Assembly: GCA_035403465.1 (NCBI GenBank)
Contig: DAONFG010000033.1
Coordinates: forward strand, 1-41,094
Origin: JAAYBQ01 sp035403465
Lineage (GTDB): Bacteria > Spirochaetota > UBA4802 > UBA5550
Length of the DNA stretch: 41,094 nt
Reading direction: 5' to 3'
Positions 33,144 to 41,094 of this stretch are shown piece by piece. Made by a program: the position numbers and the translations under genes. A model generated the notes under the pieces. It was not told the DNA's origin. It saw only the letters and a list, made by a program, of their open reading frames with translations, and did not search any database. The stretch's first letter is position 1; each line of letters opens with the position of its first letter.

Positions 33144-35558
33144 ATGAGCAAAGAGTTCGACATAAACACTAAATCTATTAATGAAATATCACGCCTGAAG
33201 CGGAAGATCCGGGAACTGGAGCAATCAGAATCCGGATTGGCCAATACATGCAGTGGCCTGCAGAATGTAATACAGTTGTTCAACGGCATTATTAATACAA
33301 TCACTGATTTGATTGTATTAATGGATTTTAATGGTAAAATTTTATTTGTAAATGACTGCACAGTTCAATCAACCGGATTAAACAGAGAGGAAATTGAGGG
33401 GAAGGATATGTTCATTTTTCTTCCCCCTGAAGTTAAAAAGAAAGGCATAGATAATATCCTTTTTTTGCTGCAGGAGAAACCGGGACCTAATGAATTCACT
33501 CTTATAATGAAAGATGGCAAAAGAATTCCATTCGAAATCAACTGCGATGTACTTCTGGACATAGAGGGTATTCCGTCAGGCTTTATCTTTTTGTGCAGAG
33601 ACATTTCTTCGCGTCTCAGAACAGATAACATGATTAAAATTTTTGAAGAACGTCTGAGCAGCATTACGACAAATATGCCTGGGGTGGTTTTCCAGATTTG
33701 CGCCGGAAATAATGGAAAATACAGACTGTGTTATTTAAGCGAACGAAGCAGTGAATATTCCGGGTTGGAATCTACAGACCTGAATAAACAATACAGATCA
33801 TTTTTAACATCCATCCATGCCGAGGACCGCAATGGCTTTATCAGTTCAGTTGTAAACGCCGAAAAAAAAGTTTCTTCATGGAATTACATATTCCGGTATA
33901 TCAAATCCTCCGGGGAGACTGTATGGCTGCACGGTTTATCCCTGCCTTCATACAATAATAATGAAATTATTTTTAACGGGATTCTGCTGGATATTACCGA
34001 CTTAAAGCAGGCAGAAAACATGTCCATCCTGTCAGAAGAAAAATTTTCCAAGGTTTTCATGACTGCTCCTGACTGCATAGGAATAACAAGAATAAATGAT
34101 GCACTTATTATTGATACCAATTCAGGATTCGAAGAGATTACCGGATGGAAACCGAAAGAGGCTATAGGGCTTTCCGCTTATGACATAAACTTCTGGAAAG
34201 ACAGATCAGAGCGGGATTACCTGAAAAATGAGCTGGAATCAGGCAGGGATATTTTAAACCGTGAATTTGAATTCATACGAAAGGACGGAGAAGCCCGTTC
34301 CGGAGTATATTCAGCACGACCCATTCAGATTAATAGTGACCCATGTCTTATTATTGTAATACAGGATACTACTGACAGAAAACACATGGAAGCAGAGAAG
34401 TTGAAGCTTGAAGAACAACTGCTTTATTCACAAAAAATGGACGCAATTGGCCAGCTGGCCGGCGGTGTGGCGCATGATTTTAACAATATTCTTATGGGGA
34501 TACTTGGAAACGTATCAATGATGCTTATTGATTGCCGCTCAGATGATAAGAACTACCATCGTCTTAAGCGTATTGAAAGCAGCATTGAACGCGGTTCTGA
34601 TCTTACAAAACAGCTGCTGGGCTTCGCACGAAAAGGTAAATATAATCTAAAGGTATTATCAATAAACAACCTTATACGGAGCAGTGCCGGATTCTTTATT
34701 GAAACAAGGAAAGAGATTGAAGCCGAATTTGATCTTCAGGATAATATTTTTCCGGTTGAGGCTGACGAAGGACAGATTGAGCAGGTCCTCCTGAATCTGT
34801 ATATTAATGCCGCATATGCAATGCCTGGAGGCGGGCGTCTTTCTTTAAAAACATCAGGCATTACACTGAATGAAGGAGAAGCAATAGCATTTAATATAAA
34901 GCCGGGTGATTATGTAAAAATATCAGTTTCAGATACCGGTGTCGGCATGAACAGTGAAACCCTTAAAAGAATATTCGAGCCATTTTTTACAACCAGGTCA
35001 CCTGATAAAGGAACCGGTCTGGGCCTTGCCTCGGCATACGGCATTATACAGAACCACGGGGGAATCATTAACGCAAATAGTAACCACGGGCAGGGTGCTA
35101 CATTCAATATTTATCTTCCCTCTTCTGATAAAAGAATCAGCAGCGATGAAGCGGCTGAAAAAGCAAAACTGATTTATGGAAGAGGGGGAATCCTGCTTGT
35201 TGACGACGAGCAGCAGATACTAAACTCTACTTCGGAACTGCTTGGTATGCTGGGGTACACGGTTTACACAGCTTCAAACGGTCAGGATGCCATCGAGACA
35301 TACAATGAAAAACACAGCATTATAAAGCTGGCAATTCTTGACATGATCATGCCGGGTATAAACGGCTCAGTACTGCAGCAGAAGCTTAGAGAGATCAACC
35401 CCAAAATCAGGATTATTTTTTCAAGCGGCTACAGTCTGCAGGAGGAGATCCAGGAGGCAATTGAAAAAGGGGGTAATGGTTTTATTCAGAAACCTTTTAA
35501 AATATCCAATCTTGCAGGTGTTATTAATAAAACTCTGAACACCCCGGAACAGGAGTGA
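33144..35558 (+). CDS. Soluble multi-PAS hybrid sensor histidine kinase
   Basis: 804 aa from the ATG at 33144 (AGGGG upstream); a TTG at 33123 would add seven residues. No membrane segment. A short coiled coil (SRLKRKIRELEQSE) leads to three PAS domains: about 54-160 (GKILFVNDCTVQSTGLNREE), 165-295 (PAS_3-like, LCYLSERSSEYSGL) and 300-415 (DTNSGFEEITGWKPKEA). HisKA has GGVAHDFNNILMGILGN with His444. HATPase shows LNLYINAAYAMPGGG (N box), SDTGVGMN and GTGLGLASAYG. A receiver ends the protein with LLVDDEQQIL, Asp733 (AILDMIMPG) and Lys in IQKPFK. It senses a cytoplasmic small-molecule or redox cue; no cognate response regulator gene is adjacent. Confidence 0.95.
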   Translation: MSKEFDINTKSINEISRLKRKIRELEQSESGLANTCSGLQNVIQLFNGIINTITDLIVLMDFNGKILFVNDCTVQSTGLNREEIEGKDMFIFLPPEVKKKGIDNILFLLQEKPGPNEFTLIMKDGKRIPFEINCDVLLDIEGIPSGFIFLCRDISSRLRTDNMIKIFEERLSSITTNMPGVVFQICAGNNGKYRLCYLSERSSEYSGLESTDLNKQYRSFLTSIHAEDRNGFISSVVNAEKKVSSWNYIFRYIKSSGETVWLHGLSLPSYNNNEIIFNGILLDITDLKQAENMSILSEEKFSKVFMTAPDCIGITRINDALIIDTNSGFEEITGWKPKEAIGLSAYDINFWKDRSERDYLKNELESGRDILNREFEFIRKDGEARSGVYSARPIQINSDPCLIIVIQDTTDRKHMEAEKLKLEEQLLYSQKMDAIGQLAGGVAHDFNNILMGILGNVSMMLIDCRSDDKNYHRLKRIESSIERGSDLTKQLLGFARKGKYNLKVLSINNLIRSSAGFFIETRKEIEAEFDLQDNIFPVEADEGQIEQVLLNLYINAAYAMPGGGRLSLKTSGITLNEGEAIAFNIKPGDYVKISVSDTGVGMNSETLKRIFEPFFTTRSPDKGTGLGLASAYGIIQNHGGIINANSNHGQGATFNIYLPSSDKRISSDEAAEKAKLIYGRGGILLVDDEQQILNSTSELLGMLGYTVYTASNGQDAIETYNEKHSIIKLAILDMIMPGINGSVLQQKLREINPKIRIIFSSGYSLQEEIQEAIEKGGNGFIQKPFKISNLAGVINKTLNTPEQE

Positions 35559-35660
35559 TAAAAACCCGGCTTTTATTTTAAGTCCACAGAATGATTATAT
35601 TAATTTTTTTTTCTATTATTCTTTTATATTACCGAATTAAATATTTCGAGGAGTAAAATC

Positions 35661-36728
35661 ATGAAAGATATATACAGAATACTCCAGGAACGCCTTGATC
35701 TGTATTCATTCGGCTTTCCGAAATCAGAGAGCGGTGATGATATAACACTTCTCAAAAAACTTTTCACCGAAGATGAGGCAGGGATCTTCCTCATGCTTAC
35801 ACCTAAACTTGAAACCGCCGATGAAATTATCAGGAGAATCGGAATTCCCGACACGGGCTTTGCCGCGAAACTGGAGGATATGGCATCACGCGGCCTGCTT
35901 TTCAGGCTGAACAGGAATGGCATACTCCGTTACGGTGCGATTCCCTTCATGCACGGCCTAGTTGAGTTCCGCATCAACAATCTTGATGCCGAGATGTCCG
36001 GCCTGCTGGATAATTATTTCCAATCCACCTTTAACAAAAACATAGCTGAAAACGCCAATATGTTTTTACGTGTGATCCCGGTCAATAAAGCCGTGGTTGT
36101 TGAGCATCACGTTGCCGCCTTTGACGACGCGTCACAGATTCTTAAAAACGCGGATTTGATTGTAGTGGCTGATTGTACATGCCGCAAAAAATCCGGCATT
36201 ACCGGCACTTCATGCGGCAAGCCACTTGAAACATGCTTCATGTTCGGGTCAATGGCCGAATACTATATTGAAAATCAAATCGGCCGCAAGGTGGAATTTG
36301 ATGAGGCAGTAAGCATCCTCAGGGCTGCTCAGGAATCCGGACTTGTAACACAGCCGTCAACCTCACAGAACCCGGCAGGTATGTGCAACTGCTGCGGCGA
36401 CTGCTGCGGGGTACTGGGAGCGATAAAAAAATTCCCCTCCCCAGCTGAACTTGTGTTTTCCAATTACCATTCATCGGTGAATGACTTTGCGTGCATAGGG
36501 TGCAGCGCATGTGAGGAGATATGCCCCATGGAGGCAATAAACTCCTCAGAAACCGGCATTGCAAGGGTTGACCTTAACCGGTGCATTGGATGTGGATTAT
36601 GCGCAATGAAATGCCAGGCAGGTGCGATTACGCTGGTCGAAAAAACAGCGGATAAAAAACGCAGTGTGCCTGCAGATACCAGGGAGCAGATGACACTCAT
36701 GGCAAAACAGAGGGGACTGATTAAATAA
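35661..36728 (+). CDS. Multi-cluster iron-sulfur protein with N-terminal winged-helix-like region
   Basis: 355 aa, GAGGAG upstream. Residues 1-100 look like a winged-helix domain (ADEIIRRIGIPDTGFAAKLE then GLLFRLNRNGILRYGAIPF). The middle carries cysteine motifs DCTCRKKSG (Cys172, Cys174) with SCGKPLETC, and MCNCCGDCCG (from Cys242). Two ferredoxin-type [4Fe-4S] motifs follow, CIGCSACEEICP at 278 and CIGCGLCAMKCQ at 308. Proteins with this order occur in anaerobes, often annotated only as 4Fe-4S binding. The combination suggests a redox or cluster-state sensor, or an electron-transfer partner. It stands alone between the hybrid kinase and the WG-repeat gene. Confidence 0.87.
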   Translation: MKDIYRILQERLDLYSFGFPKSESGDDITLLKKLFTEDEAGIFLMLTPKLETADEIIRRIGIPDTGFAAKLEDMASRGLLFRLNRNGILRYGAIPFMHGLVEFRINNLDAEMSGLLDNYFQSTFNKNIAENANMFLRVIPVNKAVVVEHHVAAFDDASQILKNADLIVVADCTCRKKSGITGTSCGKPLETCFMFGSMAEYYIENQIGRKVEFDEAVSILRAAQESGLVTQPSTSQNPAGMCNCCGDCCGVLGAIKKFPSPAELVFSNYHSSVNDFACIGCSACEEICPMEAINSSETGIARVDLNRCIGCGLCAMKCQAGAITLVEKTADKKRSVPADTREQMTLMAKQRGLIK

Positions 36729-36982
36729 CAGTCCCATGGAACACTGCTGGTACTGGGGATATGCTGGTTATTACCTGTTCTGACCATTACCGGCGAATAA
36801 CCGGAAACAAAATTGTTAATCAGAATTGACAGAAATATCATTTGTCAGTATCAGTAAATTAAATTTTATTACTCCTGTCCGGTAGAGACAGTTTAATACA
36901 AGTTCTGTTGATATAACCTGATAATTCCGGATAATAAGAAGTTAATGGTGAATTATAACAAAGTGATTCTGGAGGATTTAAG

Positions 36983-38437
36983 ATGAAAAAAAAATTATTC
37001 GTAATAACCATTATTACCGCGTTGGTAGTAATAATCACATCCGGTTATGACAGGATTCAGGCAGCAGGTAATGATAATATAATATGGCTGGTGAAGCCGC
37101 AGTTTAATTATGCAGATAATTTTTTTGAAGGTACTGTTTCTATTAAAAAAGACAGAAAATACTCATATATAAACAGAAATGGTGAAGAAGTTAAAAAACT
37201 TTATTATGAAGGATTGGCCGTTGAAGGTGAAGATGACAAGCAGGGGTTTATAAATTATGGCTATAAAAATAAAGCCGGGAAGTTTTTAATAAAACCGCAA
37301 TTTGCCTCTGCCGAAGAGTTTAAAGGAGGCCTTGCGAAAGCGTCAATAAGGATTGTAATCGGAAATCTGAGTATATTTAAATATGGTTACATCAATAAAA
37401 GCGGCGCTTTTATATCAAAACCCGAGTATGATGAACTATCCGATTTTCATGAAGGCCTTGCAGCTGTAAAAAAATTTAATAAATGGGGTTTTATTGATAA
37501 TAAAGGGCGGGAGGTAGTAAAACCGCAGTTCAAACAAGTAAATAACTTCTCCGAAGGTCTTGCAGCTGTGAAACCGGATAAAGAGTGGGGCTATATCAAT
37601 AAGGAGGGGAAATTTGTAATTGAACCTCAATTCGGCTGGGGATGCGATTTTTCCGGCGGGATGGCAAAAGTAAAAAAGGGCTTGGATATAGGTGATGAGT
37701 GGGGTTATATAAATACAACCGGTAAATATGTAATTAAACCCAAATTCGATTCTTTATACGATTTTCATGACGGGCTTGCACTCTTTAGTACTGATAAAAA
37801 TGTTAAATGCGGTTATGTAAACCGCGAAGGTAAAATTGTAATAGAAGAGGTTAGAGGTGAGGATTTTTCTGAAGGTCTGGCTTATGTAAGTAAAAAAGGA
37901 AAAAGCGGAATAATCAATACTAAAGGTGAGTTTGTATTTGAAACTCCGGATTATGCTATTTATAACATTTCTGAAGGCCTTTTCAGAATATATAAAGACG
38001 GCCGGTATGGTTTTATAGACAGGGAGGGAAATATAATTATTGAGCCTGTATTTGAAGATGCTCATGATTTTTGCGAAGGAGCCGTTTGTGTAAAAATAAA
38101 CGGCAAGTGGGGTTATATAAAAAATCCTATCCCCGGTGAAAAGCAGGAGCAATGGCTTGAACAGAGAGGGATGAAGATCGGTACTGTTAAATCCGTTTCT
38201 AAATCTGAAATAATTGTAGAGGGCAATGACATACCCGGAAACATTGTTGAAGGCGATACACTCTGCCTCTTCTCCGGAGAAGCAATAGTAATTCTTCGTC
38301 TAACGTCCGGTATTCAGGCAGAGATTCAATGTGAAGTAATCTCCGGCAACCTGAAAAGGATTAAACCGGGCATGAAGGTCTATAAATATAAAAAAGTGGT
38401 TTATGATACAAGGTACAAGGCTTATAGGTATTTATAA
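36983..38437 (+). CDS. Secreted WG-repeat protein with C-terminal beta module
   Basis: 484 aa, GGAGGATTT upstream. Signal peptide about 1-28 (MKKKLFVITIITALVVIITSG...IQAAG). About ten WG repeats span 35-385, each like GYINKEGKFVIEPQF-xx-xxFSEGLAAVK or KWGFIDNKGREVVKPQF. The last about 80 residues are a different domain (IGTVKSVSKSEIIVEGNDI, EGDTLCLFSGEA, CEVISGNLKRIKPGMKVYKY), shared with the LamG-like protein at 39918-40916. WG repeats are beta-rich interaction modules common in surface proteins. The gene is AT-rich. The DNA is not tandemly identical, so the repeats are old. Confidence 0.9.
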   Translation: MKKKLFVITIITALVVIITSGYDRIQAAGNDNIIWLVKPQFNYADNFFEGTVSIKKDRKYSYINRNGEEVKKLYYEGLAVEGEDDKQGFINYGYKNKAGKFLIKPQFASAEEFKGGLAKASIRIVIGNLSIFKYGYINKSGAFISKPEYDELSDFHEGLAAVKKFNKWGFIDNKGREVVKPQFKQVNNFSEGLAAVKPDKEWGYINKEGKFVIEPQFGWGCDFSGGMAKVKKGLDIGDEWGYINTTGKYVIKPKFDSLYDFHDGLALFSTDKNVKCGYVNREGKIVIEEVRGEDFSEGLAYVSKKGKSGIINTKGEFVFETPDYAIYNISEGLFRIYKDGRYGFIDREGNIIIEPVFEDAHDFCEGAVCVKINGKWGYIKNPIPGEKQEQWLEQRGMKIGTVKSVSKSEIIVEGNDIPGNIVEGDTLCLFSGEAIVILRLTSGIQAEIQCEVISGNLKRIKPGMKVYKYKKVVYDTRYKAYRYL

Positions 38438-38477
38438 ATATATGATCTGAGCTATTATTGTCTCCAGACCGGCTGAT

Positions 38478-38520
38478 TGTCATGGCTCCTTAGCTTAACT
38501 TTTCATCAAGGAGCATGACA
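38478..38520. terminator. Hairpin between convergent WG-repeat and acyltransferase genes
   Basis: TGTCATGGCTCCTT (38478-38491) pairs with AAGGAGCATGACA (38508-38520) with one bulged G and a 16-base loop. It lies between two 3' ends, so a bidirectional terminator is likely, although the nearest long T run is 20 bases further on. Confidence 0.5.
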
Positions 38521-38545
38521 AGGGCTGCACAATAAAATATTTTTT

Positions 38546-38570
38546 TTGTATTCAGGAAACCCGGCATCCG
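38546..38570. repeat. Short direct repeat flanking the acyltransferase (left copy)
   Basis: ATTCAGGAAACCCGGC here matches ATTCAGGAAACTCGGC at 39760-39775, one base different, same orientation, both preceded by T-rich sequence. The two copies bracket the acyltransferase gene. The right copy lies inside intergenic repeat B. Confidence 0.5.
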
Positions 38571-38583
38571 TTCGCAACTTTTT

Positions 38584-39678
38584 TTAACGGGATGTACCCT
38601 TTTCATCAGTACGGAATGAACTGTTTACCCTTTCATCGATTGCAGTACATACTCTATCAACTCTTTCTGAATTAAGTACAGGTTTTATCAGGTACCCGAT
38701 TATTATATCAAAAACCATCCCCAGTACAAATAAGACAGTTACTACCAGGAAGCAGTGAGCAAGAAAGAGGCTGGAATCATAATATGCCTGCCTTTTCACG
38801 TAATAGCCCCAAATCCAGTCCCTGAATAAAAAATTGTCATGAAATAAGTATATGCCGAATGTTGTGCCTGCAACGTAGTTTATGAACCTGTTTGTATTAA
38901 TGGAAATCTTCAAGAACAGCATGAAGAAGCTTACCCCAATAACAAGGGCAAAGATATTATTCATATCCAGGACCAGTAGATTATACAATTCAATCCCCAG
39001 AAAATGACCTGCCGGATATGTTGAGTATGAAAGTGCCAGGAAGCCGCACATTATCAATAAAAGTTTTGATATGCTTATCCTTTTTTCAAGCTGGTACTTT
39101 TTGATATAGCCTGCAATTGCGTAGATGACCAGGAATGTCAGGATGCCGTTCCTTTCGCTGGTCATGGTAAAATTCTTGTTTGTGGGTATAACAAAAACAA
39201 GAATTATTGATACTATAAGAAAAAGTTTATGCTGACCGGCATTGCACCTGTCCATGAGCAGGTCCATGAAAGGGGCCAGCAGGCACATCGCAAGATATGG
39301 ACCCACAAACCAGTACGCATCATAGCCATACAGGAAAGGGATAAAAGACCTTATGATAATACCCGGATTAGGCCGGATTTGCAAAACATACACGCCGATC
39401 ACCAGGCAAATTAGCGTAAACGACACCACCTGCACCAGCAGTGAAAAAATTCTTTTTGTTTTAAATTTACCATCGCCGGCCATGAAGTAACCGCTTATGA
39501 GTACAAATGCAAACAGGGCCGGGTAACCCGTAGACCTGAACAGGTGTGCAATATTATTGTTAAAATTAAAAACCGTGTATGATTCCACTATGCCTGCCCT
39601 TGATATATAGTGATTCAAAACTATAAGGGCCATGCATATAATTCGTAATAGTTCAACATTGGATTTGCGCGCTTTCAT
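38584..39678 (-). CDS. OafA-type membrane acyltransferase (acyltransferase 3 family)
   Basis: 364 aa with about ten membrane helices. The start, RKSNVELLRIICMALIVLNHYI, is the family hallmark with the conserved His near residue 22. Later family-like features are YPALFAFVLISGYFM, YWFVGPYLAMCLLAPFMD and GTTFGIYLFHDNFL. Such proteins O-acylate surface polysaccharides or lipids at the inner membrane using an acyl-CoA donor. The acceptor is unknown. GAGGCATG lies upstream of the ATG. Direct repeats flank the gene, and it lies between two genes sharing a C-terminal domain, so it may have been inserted between them. It is distinct in family from the HGSNAT-like gene at 6458. Confidence 0.9.
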   Translation of the reverse strand: MKARKSNVELLRIICMALIVLNHYISRAGIVESYTVFNFNNNIAHLFRSTGYPALFAFVLISGYFMAGDGKFKTKRIFSLLVQVVSFTLICLVIGVYVLQIRPNPGIIIRSFIPFLYGYDAYWFVGPYLAMCLLAPFMDLLMDRCNAGQHKLFLIVSIILVFVIPTNKNFTMTSERNGILTFLVIYAIAGYIKKYQLEKRISISKLLLIMCGFLALSYSTYPAGHFLGIELYNLLVLDMNNIFALVIGVSFFMLFLKISINTNRFINYVAGTTFGIYLFHDNFLFRDWIWGYYVKRQAYYDSSLFLAHCFLVVTVLFVLGMVFDIIIGYLIKPVLNSERVDRVCTAIDERVNSSFRTDEKGTSR

Positions 39679-39714
39679 AATATTTCATGCCTCGTAAAAA
39701 CCAGTTATATCCTG

Positions 39715-39900
39715 ACATTATGTAACAGGAACATTTTTGTAAATAATATTAATTTTTGATATTCAGGAAACTCGGCGTATTAAAACACTCAAAGTATCCT
39801 GCATTTCCACTGATTCAGGGGACATACGATAACTTAGCGGAAGCATAAACCTGTTACATGCTTGACTTAAAGTCCCCGGAATGGTTTTGTAAAATAAATT
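39715..39900. repeat. Diverged intergenic repeat, copy B, with promoter-like element
   Basis: Colinear with copy A (32740-32940), about 20 bases shorter in the middle. TTGACT at 39862-39867 is a candidate -35, with TGTAAAAT about 19 bases downstream as a possible -10, well placed for the secreted LamG-like gene at 39918. The conserved blocks outside the promoter suggest a shared regulatory site or a duplicated segment. Confidence 0.6.
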
Positions 39901-39917
39901 TTTCCCGGGGTGAAAAT

Positions 39918-40916
39918 ATGAAAAGCAAATTATCAGGGATTCTGCTCTTCAGTGAGTTAGTGCTGATGGCCGTTGTTCCGGTTTCCTATTCGCAGGAACT
40001 GGAAATAATCCCGGGGAAACAACAGCCGTATCAGTCAGACATTAATACTGTTCTGCTTGATCATTTTGACGGTACAACCGCCGCCCGAATACGTGCGTAT
40101 AAAAATAACGGACAACCCTGCGGGAATCCCATGCCTGAAATTCCGCCTGACTATTCGTATGCGCCAGGGCTCGAAGGTTTAAACCAGGCGTTGACCATGA
40201 GTCTGCCGGAAGGAATGCCTGCGGGTTCGCAGACATATCTCCATTATTCAGGGGGACAGCTTTTAAGTCAGCCGGAAGGAACAATTGAATTCTTTGTCTA
40301 TCTTTCCAGCAGGGAGAATAGCATCAGCGTCAGCCAGGGTCCATTCTTCGGATCATGCGCGGGATGGACAATGGGAATGAGTATCGCTGCATCCGGCAGG
40401 GTGGAAGCGAGCGCCTGGGCTGCATTTAATATGAACTCCGGGTCTGTTATTGTACCTCTTAACAAATGGACGCATGTGGCAGCAACATGGGGCAGTAAAG
40501 GAGCAAAGTTATACATTAACGGTGTGCAGGTTGGAAGCGATACAAATACCGGGATGCCGGCATACGGGTATGGCGGTTCAGTCATGATCAGTACAAATGG
40601 AACATGCGGGATAGACGAGTTACGTATTTCAAATATCGCAAGAACTGATTTTAACGTATCAAGCAAGATTGCGGATTACGGTACTTTTGTCGGAACTGTT
40701 CAAAAAGTTTCCAGAGGGGAGATTCTTGTCGGGGGCAGGGATATTGGTTCTGTGGTAAAAATGGGTGACCGCCTGTATCTTTTTGCCGGCGATGAGATGA
40801 TTACACTTGAAGCCATCTTCCCCATGATGACAGTTGTTAAATGTAAAGTAATTTCCGGACATAAAGATAAGATTAAAACCGGGATGCAGGTGTATATAAA
40901 ATCAAAAAGTAAATAA
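39918..40916 (+). CDS. Secreted LamG/concanavalin-like protein with C-terminal beta module
   Basis: 332 aa from the ATG at 39918 (GGGGTGA upstream); an in-frame ATG at 39858 falls inside the promoter-like repeat and would precede the signal. Signal peptide about 1-26 (MKSKLSGILLFSELVLMAVV ... SYSQE). Residues about 45-240 form a LamG-type jelly roll: TVLLDHFDGTTAA, PEGTIEFFVYLS, LNKWTHVAATWGSKGAKLYI, NGVQVGSDTNTG and GIDELRISNIARTD. The last about 75 residues (VGTVQKVSRGEILVGGRDI, GDRLYLFAGDE, CKVISGHKDKIKTGMQVYI) match the C-terminus of the WG-repeat protein. Likely a surface or periplasmic glycan-binding protein; no catalytic motif seen. Confidence 0.88.
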   Translation: MKSKLSGILLFSELVLMAVVPVSYSQELEIIPGKQQPYQSDINTVLLDHFDGTTAARIRAYKNNGQPCGNPMPEIPPDYSYAPGLEGLNQALTMSLPEGMPAGSQTYLHYSGGQLLSQPEGTIEFFVYLSSRENSISVSQGPFFGSCAGWTMGMSIAASGRVEASAWAAFNMNSGSVIVPLNKWTHVAATWGSKGAKLYINGVQVGSDTNTGMPAYGYGGSVMISTNGTCGIDELRISNIARTDFNVSSKIADYGTFVGTVQKVSRGEILVGGRDIGSVVKMGDRLYLFAGDEMITLEAIFPMMTVVKCKVISGHKDKIKTGMQVYIKSKSK

Positions 40917-41094
40917 TGATTTAATTTAACAGCGGCTTGCAGCTGATTATCTGTTAATATTGATACCATGGCCGATCTGCCAATAATGAGCAGTTAATCC
41001 CGTTAACCTGGAGAGTTGTTGTAAAGTTCTCTAAGTTATTGATATAGGTTGTTATGATAAACTAACAACACCTTGAGTTTGTGTTGAACGAAAC
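40917..41094. other. Terminal intergenic stretch
   Basis: 178 bases to the window edge. TTGTTA-(8)-TAACAA around 41050-41069 is a short inverted repeat, and no gene is visible. It may belong to the promoter of a gene beyond the window. Confidence 0.3.

Noticed and set aside
36810..36850. Inverted repeat TGACAGAAATATCATTTGTCA upstream of the WG-repeat gene
   Set aside because: Arms match at only about five contiguous bases in AT-rich DNA; not above chance.
37100..38120. Repeated DNA in the WG gene considered as a CRISPR or tandem repeat array
   Set aside because: Periodicity follows codons of WG repeats; units are diverged at DNA level and there are no constant repeats with unique spacers.
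1..41094. Search for tRNA, rRNA, transposase, integrase or phage genes
   Set aside because: No conserved tRNA arm motifs, rRNA segments or recombinase signatures were seen by eye; a covariance-model scan would be needed to be certain.

Overview
The window reads as a gene-dense chromosomal segment of a Gram-negative, probably anaerobic or microaerophilic bacterium of moderate GC content. A spirochaete-like (Spirochaetota) host is my best guess. It rests on relaxed lipoboxes (FLSC, LISC), a stand-alone Cache lipoprotein, WG-repeat proteins and the pairing of a very long acetyl-CoA hydrolase/transferase with a butyryl/4-hydroxybutyrate-type CoA-transferase. This is inference: there is no rRNA or tRNA marker, and I see no phage, transposase, CRISPR array or replication origin.

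Layout. 187-3062 (+) is a tight three-gene run: membrane PIN-TRAM protein, iron-sulfur flavoprotein, and an ACT-domain protein resembling a degenerate malic enzyme. 3065-6162 (-) holds a Cache lipoprotein and a PcrA/UvrD helicase. 6458-7841 has a membrane acyltransferase converging on a frameshifted ankyrin lipoprotein. 8095-11372 is a divergent pair (long acetyl-CoA hydrolase/transferase on -, cyclase-fold protein on +) around an 18-bp perfect inverted repeat with a TetR-operator-like core. 11366-14938 carries a KefB-type antiporter, a GNAT, a MITE/REP-like element and a HAD phosphatase. 14968-18868 (-) encodes PrsW-like protease, ClC channel and a beta-propeller, the first two nearly abutting. 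19117-22618 (+) has a GlsB/YeaQ protein, an HtrA-like protease and a second CoA-transferase. 22886-26378 is a stress cluster: SHOCT protein, CbpM/CbpA chaperone pair, hemerythrin and HtpX. 26409-32707 (-) holds a phosphoethanolamine-transferase-like sulfatase, a CASTOR/POLLUX-like channel, a chemoreceptor and a CAP/PR-1 protein. 33144-40916 carries a hybrid histidine kinase, a multi-cluster Fe-S protein, a WG-repeat protein, an OafA-type acyltransferase and a LamG-like secreted protein.

Themes. Envelope and ion homeostasis dominate: KefB-type, ClC, CASTOR-like, PrsW, HtpX, HtrA, GlsB, sulfatase and two acyltransferases. Two family I CoA-transferases and the Fe-S proteins suggest fermentative acyl-CoA metabolism. 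Two enzyme-fold proteins (malic-enzyme-like and cyclase-like) seem to have lost catalytic or metal-binding residues.

The least explained signals are a C-terminal module shared by the WG-repeat and LamG proteins, and a diverged copy of one divergent intergenic region found upstream of two unrelated gene pairs. I found no convincing new defence or mobile system. Coordinates and motifs come from reading the sequence; family names come from remembered motifs, not searches.
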